Source: Sarcocystis neurona
Taxonomy: Eukaryota > Apicomplexa > Conoidasida > Eucoccidiorida > Sarcocystidae
DNA: 64,000 nucleotides
Assembly (NCBI GenBank): GCA_000727475.1
Contig: KL647316.1
Location: 249,623-313,622, forward strand
Direction of reading: 5' to 3'
Shown: piece by piece, positions 13,401-23,644 of the stretch
How positions within the stretch are numbered: position 1 is the stretch's first letter
Layout of the letters: every line of letters begins with the position of its first letter
The notes under the pieces: model-generated
Told to the model about the DNA's origin: nothing
The model's database searches: none
Seen by the model: only the letters and a program-made list of their open reading frames with translations
Position numbers and translations under genes: made by a program

Positions 13401-14109
13401 TGGTGTATTGTATGGATCTGCCACAGTAATGCGTCTCCCGCCTCTTCGTGTACCTCGGGCTGCGTTGCCGTACACACCTGAGCACGCATTCCTACGTCGC
13501 AGAGACAGCTACCAACACAAGCGCACAGACCTAAAGTGGGAACATATACATATATATATATATCTATATATTCCCGTAATTAGGCTGTTCTTCAATCTCG
13601 TGTGAGAAGGGACACGAGCTCACATCTCTTTGCAACTGCATTTCTTGGAGGAACTGCTGCTGCGTCTACGCAGCTGCTTTGGGAGCACTGTATTATTTGT
13701 CCCGCATCGTATTCCTCTCAAAATAGATATGAGAAGTACGGGTGCAGCGGAATTAAATCTTCTGTCTCGAGCCCCTGCTACAGCGTCTTCTGACGTCCTG
13801 CTGCCTCCTCCAGCTGGCCGACGTCAACGTCAGCATGTGTGCTGCTGGGAGCTTCTCTACGCCCAACGCCGCGGCATAACCACGTCGCTTCTGGGTGATT
13901 GCTTCCTGCTGGCTTCAGTACGGGAGTCTCTTCTCACATTTCGTTGTCTCTGTGTACCACCGTAACCGCTACTTCTTCCTTCAGGACTGCTGCTTCTGCT
14001 GCGTTCTTGCCGGAGCTTTTGTTTCCTACTTGACTGCTGCCTCTTGCTGTGCAGTCGCTGTTGCTGCTGCGTCCTGCCGACTTGCTGCTCCTGCTTGCCT
14101 GCGTTCCTA

Positions 14110-17100
14110 CTACAGTGTGCTGCCGCTGGCTTCTGCTGCTTGCTCGCCTGTCCCTACCTGCCTAACGTCGCTGTTGTTCTCTTCCTTGCTGCTCCTGCTG
14201 GTGCCTCCTCCTTGACCTCTGCTGCTGCTGCTGCTGTTTCGAATCATCTCGCATAGCATGGCCACTTCATCACCGGCAGTCTCGCAGACTCTTCCCAAAG
14301 CCTCAAGGGCCGCAGCTCGACGCGGGGTCGCCTCTACAGCAGCAGCAGCAGTTTCTTCACTATCCCCATCAGCAGCGCTAGCAGGCGGAGGACCAGCAGC
14401 GGCAGCACGGACACCAGCAGCAGGAGGGGCAATGACGGCAGCAGGAGGGTGATTCCGAGCACTTGGATGAGCAGTAGCAGGCGCAGCAGCGGCAATAGGA
14501 GAAGCCCGAGCAGCGACCTGCATGGCGGTAGCAGCATGAGAAGGTCCGCCAGCAGCAGCCCGCTCAGTAGCCCTAAGGGAATGCGCTGCAGCTATGCAAA
14601 GAGCTGGGGTTTGCGTTGCAGCACGAGGAGGAACCGCACGGCTAGCTGCGGCAGCTGCAGTCGAGCTCCCAGGGGCAGCAACCCAACCACCAGTGGAAGC
14701 GCGAGGAGCAGCACTAGAACTTCTCCTAGCGGCAGGACTCGCAGCAGCCTGGCGACGGCGTCCTATCGGGCCTGCAGTGGAACGCGGCGCAGCACCAATA
14801 GGAGGAGGAGCACCAGCAACAGGGAGAGCAGCAGGAGCAGCAGTAACAGTAACGGCAGCAGCACGACCAGCAGCAGCAAGAGGAGGACATGCAGCAGTAG
14901 CCGCTGCCCGTTCGATTACGGGAGGTCCATGAATCGAAGAAGCACCGCTGCGGAAGAATGCTGCAGCAGTAACGATGTCCGGAGGGGGCAGCATACACGA
15001 TCCCTGCGCAGGTTTCTCAGTTGACTGTAGTTTAACCTGCCCTGGAAAATATAGCTCTTCATACTTCTGTCCTTTCTGTGGTAGCTCTTTCCCTTCTGCA
15101 ATCGCGGTGGCGTCTCTTTCTGCTGTTCTTATTTCTACTTCTTTCTCTGCTGCTTGGGGGGGTGGGCCTTCGCTTGCTGCTGTTGTTACGCTTCCGTGTA
15201 CTGCTGCACCTTCCGTTTTTGCTGATGCCTCCGGTTCTGCTGTTGCTGCCTGTTCTGCGTCCGCTGTCTTGGTGACCTCCTCTCTTCCGAAAGCAGCAAC
15301 CTCCGCTGCTGTTGCGGCAATCGCCACGTCGTGTCCACTCGCTGCAGCATAGGCCGCTGAACAAGAAACGGCAGTAGCACTATCAGCCGTGACGCTTTGC
15401 TCCGGCTGCTCTCCTGAACGCACCTGCTGTCGCTGCTGCTGTAACATGCCTGCTGGCTGCTTGGCCACTACCTTGGGCTGCTCTTGCTGCATTTGGGTGA
15501 CGCTGCTGCTGCAGGATCCGCTGACTACTTTCCAGGCTGGCACAGGGGGACGGAGCGGCAGCGGCTCTCTCACTGGAGCGGGAAGCGGCCCTTCCCTCTC
15601 CTGCGTTGCTCGTAGCAGTACCTGCTGATCCGCTCCTCTTTTTCTCGCAAAGTGTTGCAGACCCTCAAGCGGCGACGGCCCCCGCAGAAGCCGCCTCGCA
15701 TGCAGCTGTAGAGGTGGTGCACCATCTTCTCTGTCCTTCGTTCTCTGCTTCAGCAAATCGTCATACGCTTCTGCACTCTTCGCACCTTGCTGCTGCAAAG
15801 TTGCATCCGCTTTACCTGCGTCTGGCTGCTGCAAAGGGGCTGCTGCCTCTGTCCTGGGGATGCCCTGCTGCCGTTCCTGCGGGTCCCGTGCACGTCCAAA
15901 CAGTGCTGCTGCTCCTGTTGCTGCATCCCTCGCGTTGCCTCCACTGCTGTCTCCCTGCCTGTGCTGCTGTTCCAGTCCCGCGACACCGGGCGACTGAACT
16001 ACCAGCACCGGTCCGGCTCCTGATTCTTCTCCAGACACATGCTGCTGCTGCTGCGGCGGTCCTGTTCTTGAGTACAGCAGCAGAGGGGCTTCTGTTGCAA
16101 TTGAGTCAGCGATGTTTTCTGCATGCGCTTCACCACCGTCTGTTTGTGACCGGGATTTCCGCTCTGTGGTACAACCGTCTTTTCTTGCTTCTGCTGCATA
16201 TAATGGTCTGAAAGAGGCGCTGGCCCTCCACAACCGACTGCTCCTATAGCCGCTGCTGCTGCTCTCGCTGCTGCTGCTGCCAGTTCTGCCGCTGCCGCTT
16301 TTGCTCGTGCTCTGCTCTGTCCCCCTGCGTGTGCCTGCCTGGTTCTGGCGCTGGCGGCTGCGAGAGCGCCTGCTTCTTCCACTGCTGCAGCTGCTGCTCT
16401 TCGAGTTGCTGCTGCTCTTCGAATTGCTGCTGCTCTTCGAGTTGCTGCTGCTCTTCGAGTCGCTGCTGCTCTTCGAGTCGCTGCTGCTCTTCGAGTCGCT
16501 GCTGCTCTTCGAGTTGCTGCTCCTCCCCCCCTTCACGCTGCCGCTACTGCTGTGTTCGAAGCTGCTGTGTTCCGGCCTGAAGCTTCCGCTACTGTCTCTC
16601 CGTCTCACGCCTTTTCTCTTGCGCTGCCGGCTAGCGCTGCTTCTGCTGTCCACTTGTGAGCTACTGCTGCTGCTGCTAGTGCCCCGACCGCTGTGGTCGC
16701 TGCTGCTGCTGGCGTCGTCGCTTCGCTTGCGACTAGCGCTACTGCTCTGCATGAAGACTCTGCATGGAGGGGGAGGGCTGCAACTGCTGCTGCTGCTGGG
16801 CGGACGCTGCGGACTGCTGAAGTTGCTGCTGGCGCCGTCGCTGCAGCCGCTGCTGCTGAAAGAAGAGGCAGCTCGTCCTTCTTCAGCAGCAGAAAAGTAC
16901 TCCGACGACGTATGTCCAGCAGGGGAGCCCCTCTCTCTGCTGTCCAGCTGCAGTGGGACGGAGAAATTGCTGTTGCTGCTGCTTCCATCCGACGCCTCAC
17001 TGTGTGAATATTCTGCTGCTTCTGCTTCTGCACACGACACTAATTCACCCTCTGCCACTTCTGCAGCAGCACCTCCCTCTACCGCTGCCGCCGGACCCCT

Positions 17101-19593
17101 TCGTCCTGGCGCGATTTTCCTTGCTGCGAATGTTGGTGCTGCCCTTGCAGAAGGTGCTGCCGCGGTACTTCCTCCTTTCCCTCCTCCTGTCGAGGATAGT
17201 ACCGCCGCCGCTCTTCTTCCGCCTCGTGTTGGAGGAAGGACCGCTGCTGCTGTTCCATCCGCTGTTGCTGGAGCCGCTGCTTCTGCTCGTCCTCCCTCTC
17301 CTGCTTCTCCTGCTAGACGTGCTGCTGGTGTTCCTCCTACTCCTTCTTGTGTTGCCACAGGTGCTGCTGGTGGTCCACCTGATTTCCCTGCTGCTAGCAG
17401 ATTTGCCACCCTCCCCTCTCCTCTTCCAGATGCCAGGGGTTCTGCTGCTCCTTCTCCTGCTGGTCCACGACGGGCCGCAAATGGGAGGGATGCTACTGCT
17501 GCGCTTGCAGCCGGAGGAGAGGATGATGCTCTGCTTGCGACCGTGGCAGCAGGAGGCAAGCGGATAGTGAGTGCAGGAGGCTGCTGCTGGCACTTCACAA
17601 CTGCATGCAGTGCGTCGTTTGCTGCTCTTCCTACTGGTGCGTCTACAGCTGCTCCTGCTGCTACTTCATGCGCTTCCTCTTCTACAGCCTGTGTTCCAGC
17701 TCCTTCGCGTGCTTCGGCCGCTGCTGGCGCTGACGGTGCTGCTGCTATGACTGCCTGGACGTCCTCCTTTGTTGCAGATATTGCTGCCTCTCCCATTCGT
17801 GCCCCTGCTGTTCCTCGTAGTTCGGCTGCAGCTGCAGCATGTGCCGCGGCTGCTCGCTGCGCTGCGGCCACCGCGTGCGGTCCGGCTGCCCCTTCCTCTT
17901 CTTCTGTGGCATCCGCTTCTTCCGGGTGCGCTTCCTGTCCTCCTGCTGTACATCCTTCTGCTGCACCTCTTGCTGCTGTTGTTCCGGCTGCTACAGCTGG
18001 TTCTCCTCCTTCTCCACCTTTACAAGTAGAGCGAAGGATGGAGGGTCGCACGAACGGTTGCAGTGACAGAAACGCAGCAGTTGCAGCAGCACTTCTTGGC
18101 GCCTGTGCTGCTGCTGTCGCTTCTCGTCTCGGCGCTGCTGCTGTCGATTTTCCCCGTCCTCTTCCTGATCCTTCCCCTCCTTCTGTCGTTGCTGCCCGCG
18201 TTGATTCTGTTGCACTGCTTGCTGCTGCTGCTGTTGCTGCCCGCGCTTCAGCTCTTATCCTTCCAAGAACACCGGCACCAGCGGCATCTGCTGCTGGTGG
18301 TGCTGGTGCCCTCCCTTCTGCAGGTGTAGCTGAATGCTGCGCTGCTGTACTTGGCGCGGCTTGCTCTCTTGTAAGACTCGCTGCTGCTGTGTCTTCTCTC
18401 CCTGGTGCTGCTGCTAGCTGTGCTGCAGCGGCCGGGTGCGCTGCTGGGGCCGTCGTAGATGCTGTTGCTGCATCTCGTGTCCCCCTGTGGACCTCTGTTT
18501 CTGTACCTTCTTCTGCCTCCGGTGGAAACGTTGCTGGTGCTTGGAATGCAACAGCCCCGAATGAAGCTGCTGTTGGCGCCCCTGCTGCTGCTGGTGGACC
18601 TGTTGCTGCTGCTGTAGCGGACGATGCACGCCTAGGTTTCTCCAGCGGAAGCTGCAGCAGATGCGGTGAGTAACAGCGCCACGCCCTTCGTCCGTCGTCA
18701 AGAAGCACCGCTTTGTCTGGATAATTCTGAAGCAGCTTAGGAGTGGTGCTACGGTGGCGGCAGCTGCCTGTGGCTATAGCACGTCCTCGGGCTGGTGCTG
18801 CTGCTCCTGCAGCGACGACCTCTTTTGCTGCGACTGCTGCTGCCTGTTCATTTACTGCGGCTGCTGCTCTTGGCCCTGTTGCGGCTGGTTGTCCAGCCGT
18901 CACCTCTACGGGATCGCTTCCTGCAACACACTGCTGTGCTGCTATGGCTGCAGCCCGTCCTGCAGCTGCTGCTGCCGCACGTTCTGCGGCCGCTGCTGCA
19001 TCGCGCCCCGCCGCCGCCGCTGCGTCCCCCGCTGCACGTCCCGCGGCCGCTGCAGCTGCTGCGGCATCTCCTGCTGCACCTTCTGCCGCCGCTACTGCAG
19101 CTTCTTCATGTCGCCCTGCTGCTGTTTTTCGTCCGTGCCGCAGCACGGCTGTGGCCGAAGGAGCAGCCAGCAGGGGCAGCAACGCATCGTGCTGCTGCTG
19201 TTCTAGGCGAACGGCTCTTCCATCAACAGCAGCGCCAACAGCAGCTACATAAGTGCCGCCTGTCCCGCAGCTGAATCTGCGGTTCTGGCCAATGCTGCTG
19301 CTGCTCGGTTGCTGCTGCTGTTCCGGCCGCAACAGACGAGGCATCGTCTGGCTGCGGGGGGACGGAGATGGAGTCACGTCCAAGAAGGGAGCCAGTAGTG
19401 TTGGTAACTGCAGCCGCTGCTGCTGCCGCTGCCCCCCTCGCTGCTGCTGCTGCCCCCAGCGCTGCTGCTGCTGCTGCTCGTCCTGTGCCTTTCGTTGCCG
19501 TTGCTGGGGTGACACCGAGGCCGCTTGCTGCCTGTTGTTTCGTGCTGCTGGTGCTGCACAGCAGACGCAAAAGCTCCACAGCATGCCCCCCAT
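14110..19593 (-). CDS. Giant low-complexity Ala/Gln/Ser-rich hypothetical protein (1827 codons)
   Basis: A single ORF runs 5.5 kb from an ATG at 19593, with a second in-frame ATG three codons later. The start MGGMLWSFCVCCAAPAA is weakly hydrophobic. Most of the protein is Ala-, Gln- or Ser-rich, with a 6-residue tandem repeat SSSDSK/SSSNSK. More ordinary patches include NYPDKAVLLDDGRRAWRCYS and KYEELYFPGQVKLQS, which suggest real coding and possible short conserved motifs. The last residues before the stop are also Ser/Glu-rich. No domain is recognised. A plus-strand ORF lies antisense over 16301-18673 but reads as Leu and Cys runs and is treated as a shadow. The true start could lie in an upstream exon. 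Confidence 0.6.
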   Translation of the reverse strand: MGGMLWSFCVCCAAPAARNNRQQAASVSPQQRQRKAQDEQQQQQRWGQQQQRGGQRQQQRLQLPTLLAPFLDVTPSPSPRSQTMPRLLRPEQQQQPSSSSIGQNRRFSCGTGGTYVAAVGAAVDGRAVRLEQQQHDALLPLLAAPSATAVLRHGRKTAAGRHEEAAVAAAEGAAGDAAAAAAAAGRAAGDAAAAAGRDAAAAAERAAAAAAGRAAAIAAQQCVAGSDPVEVTAGQPAATGPRAAAAVNEQAAAVAAKEVVAAGAAAPARGRAIATGSCRHRSTTPKLLQNYPDKAVLLDDGRRAWRCYSPHLLQLPLEKPRRASSATAAATGPPAAAGAPTAASFGAVAFQAPATFPPEAEEGTETEVHRGTRDAATASTTAPAAHPAAAAQLAAAPGREDTAAASLTREQAAPSTAAQHSATPAEGRAPAPPAADAAGAGVLGRIRAEARAATAAAASSATESTRAATTEGGEGSGRGRGKSTAAAPRREATAAAQAPRSAAATAAFLSLQPFVRPSILRSTCKGGEGGEPAVAAGTTAARGAAEGCTAGGQEAHPEEADATEEEEGAAGPHAVAAAQRAAAAHAAAAAELRGTAGARMGEAAISATKEDVQAVIAAAPSAPAAAEAREGAGTQAVEEEAHEVAAGAAVDAPVGRAANDALHAVVKCQQQPPALTIRLPPAATVASRASSSPPAASAAVASLPFAARRGPAGEGAAEPLASGRGEGRVANLLAAGKSGGPPAAPVATQEGVGGTPAARLAGEAGEGGRAEAAAPATADGTAAAVLPPTRGGRRAAAVLSSTGGGKGGSTAAAPSARAAPTFAARKIAPGRRGPAAAVEGGAAAEVAEGELVSCAEAEAAEYSHSEASDGSSSNSNFSVPLQLDSRERGSPAGHTSSEYFSAAEEGRAASSFSSSGCSDGASSNFSSPQRPPSSSSSCSPPPPCRVFMQSSSASRKRSDDASSSSDHSGRGTSSSSSSSQVDSRSSASRQRKRKGVRRRDSSGSFRPEHSSFEHSSSGSVKGGRSSNSKSSSDSKSSSDSKSSSDSKSSSNSKSSSNSKSSSNSKSSSCSSGRSRRSRSRQRQNQAGTRRGTEQSTSKSGSGRTGSSSSESSSSGYRSSRLWRASASFRPLYAAEARKDGCTTERKSRSQTDGGEAHAENIADSIATEAPLLLYSRTGPPQQQQHVSGEESGAGPVLVVQSPGVAGLEQQHRQGDSSGGNARDAATGAAALFGRARDPQERQQGIPRTEAAAPLQQPDAGKADATLQQQGAKSAEAYDDLLKQRTKDREDGAPPLQLHARRLLRGPSPLEGLQHFARKRGADQQVLLRATQEREGPLPAPVREPLPLRPPVPAWKVVSGSCSSSVTQMQQEQPKVVAKQPAGMLQQQRQQVRSGEQPEQSVTADSATAVSCSAAYAAASGHDVAIAATAAEVAAFGREEVTKTADAEQAATAEPEASAKTEGAAVHGSVTTAASEGPPPQAAEKEVEIRTAERDATAIAEGKELPQKGQKYEELYFPGQVKLQSTEKPAQGSCMLPPPDIVTAAAFFRSGASSIHGPPVIERAAATAACPPLAAAGRAAAVTVTAAPAALPVAGAPPPIGAAPRSTAGPIGRRRQAAASPAARRSSSAAPRASTGGWVAAPGSSTAAAAASRAVPPRAATQTPALCIAAAHSLRATERAAAGGPSHAATAMQVAARASPIAAAAPATAHPSARNHPPAAVIAPPAAGVRAAAAGPPPASAADGDSEETAAAAVEATPRRAAALEALGRVCETAGDEVAMLCEMIRNSSSSSRGQGGGTSRSSKEENNSDVRQVGTGEQAAEASGSTL
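16391..16516 (-). repeat. 18-bp tandem array, seven units, coding SSS(D/N)SK
   Basis: Seven tandem 18-bp units (CTGCTGCTCTTCGAGTTG and variants on the plus strand) encode a 6-residue repeat in the 1827-codon ORF. Units differ mainly at the Asp/Asn codon. Confidence 0.9.
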
Positions 19594-19624
19594 GCACGCA
19601 CGTGTACCGAAATGCCGTTATCTC

Positions 19625-19803
19625 GTTGTATATATCTATTTGGGTCTACGCACACACGCAAGTATATATATATATATATACGTATATGTTTATTACGTGC
19701 TCCCGGGTAGCATAACATGAACGTATGCCTTTATGTGGGGATATTTATGCGTGTGGAGAAACAGCTGTCTACAGAGGTGAGAATACGCACGAACGTGTAC
19801 CAA

Positions 19804-19839
<36 letters not shown>

Positions 19840-20480
19840 CAAGTATGTATATACAATCTCACATGCATACGTGTGTTCGATGTATAATCAAAGAAATATA
19901 TATATATATATATATACATACGTGTACATATAAGGCGTGATACCGTAGTTGTGTTAAGCACGAAATGGTAGGAGACGGGCGACATTTCTAAGCAGCTACA
20001 GAGGAGCAGGATGCACCGGAGAGAACGAAAAACAGTCGCACGGGCGTCAGCAATCGCAGCACCAGAGGCAGGTGCAATACCAGCATGCATACAGCAACGG
20101 CAGCGGCTGCAGCAGGAGGGGAAAATGTGGGAGAAAGCAGCAACACCAGCAGAGCCGCGCATGTCAAGCGCAGCAGCAAGTGCGAGTGGAAACCGCCCGC
20201 CGAGCAGCGGAGAACCCTCCGCACTCAATACGCTACCCCTGCAGTACCAGACGGGGAAGGAGGATAGTTACACAGAACTCTACATATATATATATATATA
20301 CATACACATCTGAGTATAAATATACATACATGTTCTCTTAAACATATGCATGTGTCGATACATATATGCAAAAGCACTCACGTGCGGGTATATATCTCGT
20401 GACGCGTCCACACTCATACACGCTGAGTGACCCAGTGTAGGTGCTCCTAGTCAAGAGAGAGGTATACATATATACATATA
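19625..20480. repeat. (TA)n-rich intergenic microsatellites
   Basis: Long (TA)n blocks lie at about 19665-19682, 19803-19840, 19896-19918 and 20283-20302. Between them, about 19980-20260 is CAG-rich with short ORFs lacking recognisable motifs. Confidence 0.6.
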
Positions 20481-20486
20481 TATATA

Positions 20487-20815
20487 TAGTAGTCGGAGGC
20501 CATTTAGATATGTATATACATACATGTATATATCAGGCGTAAGCATACATACGGATATACATACGTATATATATTTATATCTATATATACATATGTATAT
20601 CCGTAGCAGTCGGACGCATTATACACATATATATATATATATATATATATATTTGTATCAGGCGTACGCGTATATACATTTCGATTTGTAGCAATCGGAA
20701 GCGTTATATATATATGTATATATATGTATATATATACATATATATGCTTAGCAGCAGTCGGAAGCATTTAATACATACATGCATATATGTATGTCCTAGC
20801 AGGCGTAAGCACACA
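20487..20815. repeat. Imperfect minisatellite with two alternating conserved words
   Basis: The word AGCAGTCGGAAGCATT (with variants) occurs near 20489, 20604, 20688 and 20752. The word ATCAGGCGTAAGCATAC (with variants) occurs near 20532, 20657 and 20801. They are separated by variable (TA)n. The pattern looks like a unit of roughly 100 bp that has expanded and decayed. Confidence 0.75.
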
Positions 20816-21169
20816 CACGTGTACGTATCGACTGATACAGTGCTATTTACTACCGTCTATCTTCCGGCTTCTCCTCAGACTGTCCTCCAGTAGGCACACG
20901 CACACGCGGCACACGTCCGGCTGCATCGCCCAACTGCATACACAGAGACGTATATATATATATAAATATATCTATATATATATGCATACATATATATACA
21001 CATATACATACATGTAGGTGTAAATATGGTAAAGAGGACTACACTTTCCCCGCTCGTTGTCTGTTTTTCCTCACGCGCGAAGTGCATTCGCAGGCGGTCT
21101 ACCCAGCTGTACTTGCAGGACTAGCACATGCCGATATAGTTCGGGGGTCTTTAGCCCGTACCCACCTTT

Positions 21170-21420
21170 CGTCTACTTACCTATCTACGTATCTATACAC
21201 TTATCTATATCTGCTTACCATTTTACCTAGATATCTATCTCTCTACTGACCTATCTACCCAGCGGTCCCCCCATATCTACACGAATAGCTACTTGTAGAT
21301 CTATCCACCCCTCAGATACCTTCTCTCTACCTAGCCCTCCCTTACTACTAAAGGCATCCCCTAGACCTCTATCTCCTCACTTAACTATTTATATATCTAT
21401 CTACCCATCTAGCTAGCCGT
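21170..21420. repeat. Degenerate CTAT tetranucleotide microsatellite
   Basis: A pyrimidine-rich stretch is built of variants of CTATCTAC and CTATCTAT with interruptions. No coding signal was seen. Confidence 0.6.
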
Positions 21421-22519
21421 CCAGTGATATATCTGTGGACGCAGCAGCGTCAAGCACATTGATATCTCTCCCTCTCTGTCCCTCTGTATATACAAACGTA
21501 TGTCCCCACACACACATCTACACGTAATCCTACGCGTGTACACATGCATGCATGCGTGCGGAATTATGCGGACTTCACACACGTACATGCTTGTAGAAAT
21601 TCCACACTCTCTCGCACGCATAAATGCATATACGTATATCTGCACCTTTGTATCTAAGTATATATATATATATATGTCACATTCTGCGCCATGTCAGCAA
21701 CAGCAAAGCGCGGTGTAATAGAGCAGGAGGCAATACCCTGCCTCGTCGCGCCTTCTTGCTCTTCAGTGACAGAGACTGCTGCGCCGACTGTCGCTCACAC
21801 ACGAGTCACACTCGTGAGAGAGCTGTTCTGCCGAAGACGCCCAACCGACGCGCCTCTCTGCAGCACGAAGCCGCAAATGTTCCTCTTTCTCCTTTTCTTC
21901 TTCTTCTTACTCTTCCTGACCCAATGAATCATTCATATAAGTGTACCTACGACGTACAGCCTGGCAACCTGTACACGTGCTTATTTTACATATATATGTA
22001 GATATGTAGATATATATCTGTCTACCTATCTATATATATATATATGTAGACACATCTATCTATCTAATAATAGTACACGCACACGCATGTGTATATATAT
22101 ATACAGACACATGTGTCTACCTAATTATGGTGTACGTACATATATATATATATATAAACATAAATGTCTATCTGATTATCGCATACATATATATACAGAG
22201 AGACAAAGGTGTCTTTCTTGCTATACATATATATATATATATGTAAATTGATAGGAACATGCGGCTCTCTGGATATATATGCATATATATGTTTATGTAT
22301 ACAGAGGGAAAGATGGGCGCAGACAGACACGTATGTGTAGAGTCTCTAATACACACGGAAAAAAACACAGGCCACCGTTAAGCAGATCTATGCACTTTAT
22401 ACACACCTGCGGAGAGAGAGAAGCATGCATCTCCCAGTATTGTCATCGTATCGCTAGCTGTGTATATTAACACACCTTACATAGACGTATTTCTATGGTT
22501 GACGTACGTAAATATCCCG

Positions 22520-22925
22520 CAGCGTGCGCAGCGGAGTATCTTGCGGTGTGCGTACAGTTGTCCCCTGTGGTGTACGTACAGCACCATGTTGCCGTGTACG
22601 CCAGCATTATCCTACGCTTTGCGTACACAGTCGTATCCTGTGGTGTACCTCCAGCAGCAGCTTGTGGCGTACGTACAGTAATATCCTATGTTGTGCCGGC
22701 AAAGATGTGTCCTGGAGTGTACGTCCCGAGCAGTATCCTGTGGTGTACGTACACTGTACGTTCCAGTCGGGGCGGTACCCTGTGGTGTACGTACAGTCGT
22801 ATCCTCTGTTGCGAATCCATTAATATCCTGTGGTGCACATAGACTACGTGCTCCCGACGGAGGACGTGCAGCCGGGGATCCTACAGTGTAGATACACTGC
22901 TATTCTGCGGTGTACGTACACCCCG
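22520..22925. repeat. Minisatellite with consensus ATCCTGTGGTGTACGTACAG
   Basis: About a dozen degenerate copies of a 25-32-bp unit, several containing the palindrome TGTACGTACA, fill this stretch. Open frames across it (CGVRTV-type repeats) are explained by the repeat period, and no gene is called. Confidence 0.8.
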
Positions 22926-23534
22926 TTGCCGTGTCCACCTCACATATACTGAGGGAATGTCCGCGTGGTCGCCCGTCTCCCCACTACGGAGACCACAGTC
23001 AGTTCCGTGTACACCAGACACTTTCACCCGTACTTTCCATCTTTCTCGCTCTCTTCCACACACATACACACACACACATACTCTCACGCACAGTACACGG
23101 AAAAATGTGTATACGCACACATGCTTTTCCACGAGCAATCTCTGCTGGTGTCACGCAGTCTTGTAATATATCCTGCTGTACAGCCCTCCCTCCCTTCTTC
23201 CCTAATCTCATCTACAGTACCACACAAAACAACGTCTTGCTCTCCAGCTCAGATGAAGGTGGCATGCGGGGGGAGCACACTAGCATCTTGGATTTCGCTA
23301 GGTGCCCTGCATGTGTCTCTTCGTGTCCGCAGTCGCATGCATGCGTAAAGGTGTAGCCAATATGGCTGTATTTGGCGGAGAAACCTTGCAGTGATGTGTT
23401 TTGAATACTCCTCTTCAAAATATTGCCACTCCTTAACACTGCGGAGCCTCTGCCGTACGTTGCTTTACCCTTTCTGCCTCTGCTTCGCTAAATCACTCCT
23501 GGTCGTGAGGACTGCCGAAGCACACAGCAGAGAC

Positions 23535-23570
23535 AGCCCTTAGGGTATTCGCTAGAATACCCTAAGGGCT
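23535..23570. other. Perfect 16-bp inverted repeat with 4-base loop
   Basis: Arms AGCCCTTAGGGTATTC (23535-23550) and GAATACCCTAAGGGCT (23555-23570) flank the loop GCTA, forming a strong hairpin or cruciform. It lies 75 bp upstream of the ATG at 23645. No T-run follows it, and eukaryotic terminators do not take this form. It could be a regulatory site, an RNA hairpin in a 5' UTR or a small mobile-element relic. Confidence 0.9.
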
Positions 23571-23644
23571 GCCCTGTCTCTCTCTTCAGACACATACAGC
23601 ACGGCGCTGCATTGCGCTTCTCAGGTCGCTAAAACGCGGGTACA

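Noticed and set aside
13630..13965. 111-codon plus-strand ORF before the 1827-codon gene
   Set aside because: It has no motif, lies downstream of the minus gene's stop where a 3' UTR is expected, and its Leu/Arg bias fits pyrimidine-rich DNA.
16301..18673. 790-codon plus-strand ORF
   Set aside because: It reads mainly as Leu, Cys and Ala runs from CTG triplets and lies fully antisense to the 1827-codon ORF.
23535..23570. Telomere-like TTAGGG/CCCTAA words
   Set aside because: Each occurs once, in the arms of a hairpin, with no tandem array.
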